Source: Narthecium ossifragum
Taxonomy: Eukaryota > Streptophyta > Magnoliopsida > Dioscoreales > Nartheciaceae
DNA length: 64,000 bases
NCBI GenBank assembly: GCA_963920575.1
Contig: OY986966.1
Location: 2,190,130 to 2,254,129 of the forward strand
Reading direction: 5' to 3'
Under the pieces are notes generated by a model, which made no database searches, was not told where the DNA came from, and saw nothing but the letters and a program-made list of their open reading frames with translations. The translations under genes and the position numbers were made by a program. Positions 56,330 through 64,000 of this stretch are shown piece after piece. The number at the start of each line of letters is the position of its first letter. Position 1 is the first letter of the stretch.

Positions 56330-57432
56330 TGTCGTACCTAATCACTTTTAGCAGTTTGTTCACTGTTTTTTTTTTCGATTTGATATCCCTTAGTCATTGA
56401 AATTACCCTCTACCCTTAATTCTGGTTATAACAACATACATACATACAATACGTACCATACCACATGACATGACAAGTAACGTGGGACATTAATTCATGA
56501 AAGACATTAATTCCCCGTCACGTGCGAAACAATAATTAACAACGGCGTACGGCGGTGTTAGTATTAAATGCGTGAGAAGGCATGTTATGCGGTTCTCACA
56601 TTAAATGCGTCTTTAACTACGCGTAGAAATTCGCACGCGCCTTTCACAAACGCACATAAAATACTATTCCACGCGTAGAAAATATGCTAATGTCGCACGA
56701 AAACAATACCCGTGTTTTTCGAAAGTTACGGGAGACATTAATTACCCAACACGTGACAAGCACCGATTAGCCAACCGATACGGCGATGTCAGCCGATGCC
56801 CATTCAAAACATCACGTCGGATAAATACGCATAAAAAATGATTCCCATGCGGCTTTTCAAATCCGCATACTCACCGTTTCAATCTTCACCGGGAGATCGA
56901 GAGATCGCCTTCTTATTTGCCTTGGCAAGATCCTGCAGTAGAGAATAGGGGTTTCTCATACCCTAGAGTGTTATAGGGCTTTTCAAAGTATGCTAACCCT
57001 CGGCTTTTGAGAAATGCGAGTATTATTTTCGTGCGACATTAACATACTTTTTACGCATGTATAGTGATAACCATGCGTGAAATAGTATTTTATACGTGTT
57101 TGTGAAAGACGCGCGCGTATTTTTGCGCGCAGTTAAAGACGCATTTAATACGAGCACCGTCGGCACGGCATGTCTTCTCACTCATTTAATGCTGACACCG
57201 TCGTACGTCGTTGCTAATCGTTGCTTCCCACGTGACGGGGAATTAATGTCCCCCGTAAATTAATGTCCCACGTTGCTTGCTATGTCATGTGACATGGTAT
57301 GCATGTATACTATCATCGCCAAAAGTGAAGGTATGATGGTAATTTCAGTGACTGAGGGGTATCAAATTGCAAAAAAACAATGAATGGATATCAAAGTGTT
57401 AAATATGATCTTTGAGGGTATCATTTGATAAA
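56330..57432. mobile_element. large fold-back element in the promoter of lectin copy A
   Basis: The left part (about 56343-56415, with TTTGATATCCCTTAGTCATT then GAAATTACC) is repeated inverted in the right part (57340-57432, where the other strand reads TTTGATACCCCTCAGTCACT then GAAATTACC). Inner arms also match: ACATTAATTCCCCGTCACGT on the left and ACGTGACGGGGAATTAATGT on the right. The whole 1.1-kb block is absent from the equivalent place upstream of lectin copy B, so it is an insertion. The interior is rich in ACGCGT-like words. Exact ends and target duplication are unclear. Confidence 0.65.
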
Positions 57433-57560
57433 AAAATTCTAGCAAACCATCGGTGGTTAGTATCGGGTGAGAATATCCTATAGCTATTTGCCACGTGGCT
57501 TCTAAGGCACCGTCTCCATGAGGTTACCTACTTGTAATGTTACCTTCCTCTATATTATTA

Positions 57561-57941
57561 GGTTCGTTTGGGCGTGTGTTTCTACTGCCCAAACGCACTT
57601 TTTTGGACCGATCGCAGTCGTGTTCACAAAAATCTCATTTGAAAATAATAGCAGACTGGTGGGGACCACGCCAAAACTGCGTTAGAGACGAAGCAGTTTA
57701 TAGGTGCTTTCATCAGGCCGCACCTTGGTTGCGGCGTAACAAACACATAAACTAAATAACAAACTAATTTTTTGCAATGTACATTAAAAAAATAAACGCA
57801 CACCCAAATAATAAATTACATGAACACACTTTTCTATCACAGTTATTAACGTGTCATACTCATACCAAACAGTTTTTAAGCCGTTACTACACCGCACCTC
57901 ACCACAGTCATAAAAAACACAATGCACAACCAAACGGAGCC
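57561..57941. mobile_element. Tourist-like MITE with TTA target duplication
   Basis: Ends are GGTTCGTTTGG and, inverted, GGCTCCGTTTGG, flanked by TTA (57558-57560, 57942-57944). This fits PIF/Harbinger-derived MITEs. The block is missing upstream of lectin copy B. 381 bp, non-coding. Confidence 0.75.
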
Positions 57942-57956
57942 TTAGTGAGTCAACAA

Positions 57957-58302
57957 TAGCGGTGAGCATTTGGTTTTCTGTTCAGAATCGAAGAATCGAA
58001 ATTTTTTTCTCTTCGGAATTTTGAGAACCGATCCAAACTAATTCGATCCAAATTTTTAAAAACCGAACCGAACTAAATTCATGTAAAAAATGAACCGAAT
58101 AAAACCGAAATGAACTATATATGTACTTATGTAGTATATTTTAATAAAAATTCAGTTTTTTTAGCTTTTATTAAAATTTATAACGAAGAACCGAACCGAA
58201 TCAGAAAAATTGAAATATTTAAAATTAAAAAACCGAACGGAATGGATCGAAATTGTTTGCTCCGTTCGGTTTTTCGATTTCAGTTGGTTTTGCTTACCCG
58301 TA
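57957..58302. mobile_element. hAT-type MITE with 8-bp target duplication
   Basis: A 346-bp element with ends TAGCGGTGAGC and, inverted, TACGGGTAAGC. It is flanked by GTCAACAA on both sides (57949-57956, 58303-58310), the 8-bp duplication typical of hAT. The interior repeats GAACCGAACCGAA-like phrases. No transposase. Absent upstream of lectin copy B, though a related piece occurs at 61895-61990. Confidence 0.82.
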
Positions 58303-58479
58303 GTCAACAATATAGTCAACAAGGAGCAGATAAAAATAATGCGTTTTGTAGTCGAGGTGTTTTACGTGAAAGATAAGGTTTCGTCGGTGACTGAACCGTG
58401 GCAGATTTCTGAAGCATTCGTTTTCAATTATTTAGAGGTTTCTAGAGGTGTTTTATGAGTAAGCAAGGTTTAGTAGGTG

Positions 58480-58860
58480 ATAAAAATAGCGTGTTAAGCT
58501 ACACGTATGAATATATGGTCCCATGTGATGATAGAAACCTAGTCTTATCCATCATTAAAGTCCTATATACAATGAAACCTTTCGCAATATATAATTCCAT
58601 CGATAAGAACAACTCTTGTCTCCCACCATCCGCGATGCTGATGGTTATAAAAATTATGTGAACTTTGGTCTACGTGGACTGATTCGATCTTGACTCACAT
58701 GATCCATGCTTCACCATTAAGAAAAGATGAGCATATTTCAAAAGAACTGGAATAGACTACAGCAAAGCAACTTGTAAAGATTGGAAACAATTCAATTGTA
58801 GTGAAGGCAATGTCCTTTACGTAAGTTTGAAAAGAAAAAAAAAACAAGTTTAATCTGAAT
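58480..58860 (+). repeat. lectin 3'-flank repeat, unit of copy B
   Basis: Begins with GTGTTAAGCTACACGTATGA and runs through AAAGTCCTATATACAATGAA and GATGAGCATATTTCAAAAG. It matches the flank of lectin copy A (50190-50253 plus 51861-52185), where the MULE interrupts it, and the partial unit at 49714-50190. It marks the junction of the tandem segmental duplication. Confidence 0.7.
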
Positions 58861-59190
58861 CTTCGAAACCCTATGTTAATAATTGCAATTGAAATGCAGA
58901 AATAAAATTTAGAGGTCGGCATCATCCAGAATACTGATATCATTCATACCAAGATCAAACATGCCACATGTATTGATACGCTTCAGTACATATATTATAA
59001 GCACACAACACCAGACATATGGCAAATAGTTCAGGATTCAGATACACCAGGCACAGCCAAAATAAACTCCTCCTCTCATTCTAATACATGCCAACAAGAG
59101 TACATGCACCTCGAATGAAAGCTTATTCATAAACACTAGTACTAAGCTCAGGCCTCGCAGAGCTCTGTGCCATGGTTGCTCCATCACATA

Positions 59191-61508
59191 TCCTGCATTA
59201 GTAGAACAGAAGAGAAAAAATGAGAGAATTTAACAAAAAAGTTAGATGCCCACTAAAATGGTGCTCCTTTTCACTAAGGTCGACGTCATAGAAAGATGAG
59301 GATCAATCTTTTTGTTCAAGGCTGAAACAAGTTGAGAATATATTCAAAGAAAATTAAAGAAAGAATCTTTGGAAGTAGATATGATTCGGATAGAATGACG
59401 GTGCACTACTTTTTGGACATGGGAAGTTTTTTTTTTGGTTATAGTTTGAAGAACTGCAGGAAGAAGGAATGGAGATGGACTTACAGTAGGGAGCGATCTT
59501 CCACATTTGGTTGTCACCATTTTTCCACGCCCACAGCACCACAGTAGTACCATCATGAACTCCACCAGAATGCTTGTCGCCGTGGAAGGCATCAAAGTTC
59601 AGACGGATGTTGTTCACCATCCTGATGCATCGGAAGCCATGGCCCATATCCTTGCTCTCAGCCCACAGGACAGACTCATCGAGGTAATCTGGGTTGTATG
59701 GAATCAGACGAACCTGGGGGAAGATTATAACATTATAACGGAATCAGATAAGCTGAAGACAAGATGGAAAGAAGAGACAAAGGGAATTGATGAACATAGA
59801 CTAACCCAAAAGCAACAAATAAACTGGATATAGCAACAAGGATGGTCTGATCAGAGGAAGAAGATATAGTTAGACGAACATATAAGAGTGTAGACGAAGT
59901 AACCTCAACATTAATTTCCATGGGAAAAATCATGAAAACATATAAAAAAACTAAGGTATCAACTTTTGAGGGCTCATTGAAGTAACAGAATTCATAATGT
60001 GTTTAGAGTGTGACATGATAACTGGCAGAACAGAATATATTTTCATACAGAGTGTTCAACTAATAGCTGGGTTCATTAAATCACAGTTTTAGTTAAGAGA
60101 AACTCATGTAAAATTGCACATATGAATCTGATATATGCAGTTACTTGGATAGAATCACAAATCATATTCAAATATTAGATCAAGACAACATAGCAGCCTA
60201 ATCTGTTCTAAGATGGAATCTAATAGACAGACTATGAAATTAAACACAGATTGTATTTAGAAATTCCATGTAAAATATTCTCTTTGACAAACTATATGAG
60301 CATTCAAGCTTCCCAACAGATTCATTGTAATCAATAACAAGAAATTGCACCAACGTTCCGAAAGCATTGATGGAAGAACAGGAAATCAAACATACTGGAT
60401 GCTCGGCTCCAACGGAGTGCTTGATAGCCTGCCCAGTAGCTTTGTTCACAAGAGCAAAGGATGGAAATCCCTCTTCATCCTTCACCTGAGTGCTCCACTT
60501 AAGGTCTTTGATCCAGTGCTGCAGCCACAAGTAACAGTCACAGTCACAGTCACATATACAGCGATGAGTACAATAGAACATGAGTTGGATCTAAGATACA
60601 AATGAGGTGAATGTCCAACTAAACTTGGATCTCGAATTACAAGAAAAAAAAAACAGCAATGATATGTATACTTGTTGAATAGGAACGCAATTTATACCCA
60701 CAGTAAGAACAACATCCTAGCAAACACAAACGTCCAAACAACAACTAAACCCAAAATCTCAGATCCAATACACTAAACTACGAAACTAGCAAGAATACAA
60801 AGAATCCGTGGGCAGCGACTATTATATGTATCAAACTAACCAACAAAAAGAAATAAATAAACGCCCAATCCATGATCTAAAACTAAAACCCAAAACCCAA
60901 CTAGAAAAACTCAAAATCCAACAATGACAAAGAGAACCCAGATGAATGAAACAAAAGGAGCTTCACATTCAGATGAAACGAATAAGTAAACACCCAGATG
61001 CTTGGAACTCCACCAAAAACCCGAGTTAAAAAAAAGAAGGAAAAAAAAATCCAATCTTGTCCCTAAAAATGGGATCTTTAAAAGAAAAAACGCATTTTTA
61101 CTGCTAAAACCTCACCTGGAATTCATCCCTGGGGTTTGCCGGCGCCAGGACGACATTCCCATTTCTTATGGTGAGCGAGTAGTTCGGCTCCGCCTTGGAG
61201 AAGATCTTCACCGTCGGCTGCCGAGCGAGAGTACTCCCCGCCCAGCCGTGAGGAGTAGGGCCCGAGTGGGCTGGCGGACCGTAGGCACCGCCGTATCCAC
61301 CCGCAGGCGGAGGAGCACCGCCGTATCCACCCGCAGGCGGAGGAGCATAACCCACCGGACCCGTAGGTGGAGGGGCGTATCCCGGGCCATACTCGTGGGC
61401 CACGTGCTGCACGGGTGGGTATGCGCCGGGTGGAGGAGCGTCGTAGCCGCGGCGCTCGTCATCCTCCTCGCAGCGGTGGTGATGGTGGTGGTGGTGGGGG
61501 GGGTCCAT
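59191..61508 (-). CDS. EULS3: EULS3-like lectin, copy B
   Basis: Exons 61508-61116, 60518-60396, 59713-59485 and a last exon starting 59192 encode 248 residues. The stop TGA is again split by the last intron (T at 59485, GA at 59192-59191), as in copy A. The N-terminus is a His-run then Pro/Gly/Tyr-rich, with a tandem APPPAGGYGG unit. The EUL domain reads PTVKIFSKAEPNYSLTIRNG ... HWIKDLKWSTQVKDEEGFPS ... GHGFRCIRMVNNIRLNFDAF ... TVVLWAWKNGDNQMWKIAPY. The domain is almost identical to copy A; differences cluster in the N-terminal region. Its upstream region lacks the three insertions seen upstream of copy A. Confidence 0.92.
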
Positions 61509-62684
61509 AGCTCTCTCTTCTTCGGATTTAGGAGTGACCTTGGGTTGTCCGCTTGGTTTTTACTGGGGGTGTTGCTCTGTGTTTCTTTATAGCAGTAGGA
61601 AAGCCTCGGTGGTTGGCATCGGGTAAGAATATCCAAAAGTTTTTTGCGACGTGGTGTCTAGGCGCGGTCTCGGTGAGGTTACCTACCTGTCACCTTCCTC
61701 AATTTGAATTTTGAAATGAGTCGACAACAGGGAGCAGATAAAAATAGTGCGTTTTCTAGAGGAGTTTTATGGGAAAGATAAGGTTTGGTCGGTGACTGAA
61801 AACGTGACAGCTTTTTAAAAGTTCCGTTTTCCGTTATTAAAAGGTTTCTTGAGGTGATTTATGAATTACGGGGTAAGATAAGGTTTAATGGTAAAAAAAC
61901 CGAATCGAACCGATTAGACCCAAAAAAATCGAACCGAATAGGATCGGAATTGTTCCACTCCATTCGATTTTTCTCGTTGGTGTAGCAGTTGCACCTGCCT
62001 GGATAGACTTATTAATTCGCTAGAAAGAATGGAGGCGGAAGAAATCATCACCAGATACAACCTCCGTGGATCTAAAAATATATAATTTTTGGTACTGTTT
62101 CTGACAAAAAAAAGAAAATAAAAGCGGGAAAAAATGCACGTTTGAGATGGCTTTGGGTTAATATTTTTCTTTGACGTTTTGTAATTTAGTCCTTTCTTTA
62201 TGTTTAAATTCTGATTGGATACGCAAGAAAACCCCATATTAATTAGATTTTACAGAAATTTATTACAGTGCCCTTTGACCGGTTTAAGATGGTAATCAAG
62301 GGGATATTAATGAAGGTGGATGACAGGCCACCGACCTGTGTCTTATTCGGAATTGGGTTTGTTATCTCTACTCGTTACTCTCTTGCCACCTAATTAAGCA
62401 ATGGGTATGATAACCATCCATTAATAAATGAACCATTTTTAAGGAAATAGAGAAATTATAGAATCCTATTCGTTGGAATGAAAGGAATAGAAAGGAATAG
62501 AGAGAGGGGGGGGGGGGGGAGGGAATGGAGAGAGGTCTTTTACATCACGAGAGAGAGAGAGAGAGAGAGTGAATTGCGAGATTTTACGTCATGAGAGAGA
62601 GAGAGAGAGAGAGAATGTAGAGGAAAAATTACAAGATTTATGAGCGGGGAAAGTATATGAATAAGCCTTTTGCACGACTGTTGC
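61509..62684. other. lectin copy B promoter side and gene-free stretch
   Basis: 61600-61880 matches the scattered promoter pieces of copy A (57436-57550 and 58310-58480). 61895-61990 holds GAACCGAATAGG-like words related to the hAT MITE. Simple repeats are a G-run at 62507-62519 and (GA)n at 62549-62568 and 62593-62614. No gene. Confidence 0.5.
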
Positions 62685-63000
62685 TCACCTGCGGGCTGTG
62701 GCCCATGGACCTGGAAAATGTAGTAATACCTCTGACCTATTCTCTCCGCTGAGCCCATCGTCGATGCCAACTTGCGGGTTGAGGCTCTTGGAACAGGGAA
62801 ATGTCTTAAAGTCAAGGTCCATTCTGTTCTCTGGGCCCATTATCGATGTCCACAGGTGGGCTGAGGCTCATACAATAGGGAATGTATTATGTATATATAA
62901 GCCCGGGCCATTCTCTCCACGGAGCCCATTTCCCATGTCCACCTGCGGGCTGTGGCCTATGGATCCGGCAATTGTATGTATAAGGCCGGGCCCGTTCCTC
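62685..63000. repeat. diverged minisatellite of about 84 bp
   Basis: Three to four copies with ACCTGCGGGCTGTGG/ACTTGCGGGTTGAGG and GAGCCCAT...GATG phrases start near 62686, 62753, 62835 and 62923. The spacing is 82-88 bp and the identity moderate. Non-coding. Confidence 0.6.
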
Positions 63001-63049
63001 TAATTGAGAGTAGTTTGCAAATTAAAACAAAAAGATTAAAAACGTTACT

Positions 63050-63123
63050 TGTCTGAGCCCGGGTTCGAACCGGGGACCTCTAGTGTGTGAGACTAGCGTG
63101 ATAACCGACTACACCACCCAGAC
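63050..63123 (-). tRNA. trnV-CAC: tRNA-Val (CAC)
   Basis: A minus-strand cloverleaf of 74 nt. Acceptor GTCTGGG pairs with CTCAGAC with discriminator A at 63050. The D-arm is GTGTAGTCGGTTATCAC. The anticodon stem CTAGT/ACTAG encloses CTCACAC with anticodon CAC. The T-arm is CCGGTTCGAACCCGG. There is no intron and no encoded CCA. The A-box and B-box (GGTTCGAACC) are intact, so it should be a functional nuclear tRNA gene. Confidence 0.95.
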
Positions 63124-64000
63124 GCTTCTTTTCCTAGCTTACGTCTAAAGCCTAAATAATTCGAGAGAGTTCACTACCAGATGCTTATGCGAAGATTGAC
63201 ACCGGTCCGGTTATCATGTAGGGACCTTGTTTAAGTGGGCTTGGCTCAATTACAGACTGCAGCTTGTTGTTACTCCCTAGAAATACCAGAATGGCCAGAC
63301 CCCCTTCAACTACGTGACCCTATTATCTGTTCCCCTCCTTGTCCATTAGCTCATGAGAGATGGGGTTCGGCTCAATTCCAGAGGGCAGCTTCTTGTTGTT
63401 ACTCCCTAGAAAATGCTTGCCCTGGGCCCAAAAAGACTGGAATGGCTAAGACCCTATCCAGCTCCTTGGCCCTACCTATTCCCAGGCTGTCCTGTCCATA
63501 GTTCATGAGACATGGGGTCCCATCATTTTGGTACGTTGGGCCTCGTCAGGTCGCCTTATCTCATGCAATTTGATTTGTAGCTGCTCTTTATCTCTTTCAA
63601 TGGGTGCGTCCTGATTTGCTCTCATAGCGCATAATGCCATTTTGGTTTCTTCTCGTTTCACTAAGAACCATAGCTTCAGTGGCACTGCTGCCTCACATTA
63701 AGACTGTGCTTTAGAACTCAGTTTGATTTTCTTAAATCAATTGTTGCTTCATTCTATTAACTTGCATGATTGGTTGTCTTTTCCATTCTTGCACACAAAC
63801 CGTTTGATGATTGGTTTAACTATCTGTCTTGAAGAAAGTTTTAGGTAATGTAGCTTTATGGAGTCAAAATAATGTTTCCTAAGCTCAATATAGGACAGAA
63901 GATCTGTGACACACTGATGCCTTCCAAAAGATTTTTTGGAATCAGTAGCCTGGAGAAGAGTATAAGAAGCTCATGTCAGAAAGTAAACAAAGGGAAGCAG
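63124..64000. other. gene-free stretch with a two-copy direct repeat
   Basis: Two copies of about 125-160 bp, near 63233-63356 and 63357-63518, share GGCTCAATT, GCAGCTT.TTGTTACTCCC and CATGAGA.ATGGGG with indels. After 63520 nothing is recognisable up to the window edge. Confidence 0.45.

Noticed and set aside
53681..61508. Ricin-like toxin genes
   Set aside because: Only the carbohydrate-binding EUL domain is present; there is no ribosome-inactivating chain and no signal peptide.

Overview
The window is nuclear DNA of a flowering plant. The support is intron-rich genes with GT-AG junctions, a plant MIR169 hairpin, a NAC factor, a PLS-type PPR protein, a CC-NBS-LRR gene, a KIN-14 kinesin, a EULS3-type lectin pair, and plant-type transposons (LINE, Helitron, MULE, CACTA-like, Tourist, hAT, solo LTR). 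A monocot is my guess, from the GC-rich first exons and the Tourist-like MITEs; the sequence does not settle this.

Layout. 1-10 kb has no protein gene that I can defend. It holds two LINE fragments, a MIR169 locus with its TATA box (about 4.09-4.42 kb), a tandem pair of Helitron ends (7.08-7.51 kb) and a very short retroposed tail. 10.2-14.5 kb (+) is a ten-exon KIN-14 kinesin. 16.0-17.75 kb (-) is an intronless PPR protein, head to head with a five-exon PUR-alpha gene (17.9-20.2 kb, +) across a 165-bp promoter that carries teloboxes and an E2F-like site. 23.3-24.9 kb (-) is a four-exon ACHT-type plastid thioredoxin. 26.5-30.26 kb (-) is an intronless CNL resistance gene whose last codons lie in a MITE-like repeat. 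30.7-32.4 kb is a Mutator-like element with a perfect 9-bp target duplication. 33.8-37.1 kb (-) is an eleven-exon U11/U12-65K minor-spliceosome gene, followed by an inverted partial copy of its own 5' end and a LINE. 42.7-44.15 kb (-) is a three-exon NAC factor. 46.9-48.0 kb is a CACTA-like element with a nested Helitron tandem. 50.25-51.86 kb is a second MULE, carrying a captured gene fragment. 52.2-53.3 kb is a solo LTR. 53.7-56.0 and 59.2-61.5 kb (-) are tandem EULS3-like lectins. 63.05-63.12 kb (-) is a tRNA-Val(CAC).

The genes do not form one pathway; this is an ordinary mosaic of unlinked plant genes. The links visible in sequence are these: the PPR/PUR-alpha pair shares a promoter bearing the element class that plant PUR-alpha is known to bind; the two lectins arose by one segmental duplication that transposons later interrupted, mainly in the first copy; and several genes (NLR, PPR, thioredoxin, U11/U12-65K) show small structural accidents at their ends or splice sites. 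I found no wholly new system. The best leads are the MULE with a captured ARM/U-box-type fragment, the Helitron tandem with compensatory hairpin changes, the MITE-derived NLR tail, the lectin stop codon split by an intron, and the duplicated splice acceptor in the thioredoxin gene.
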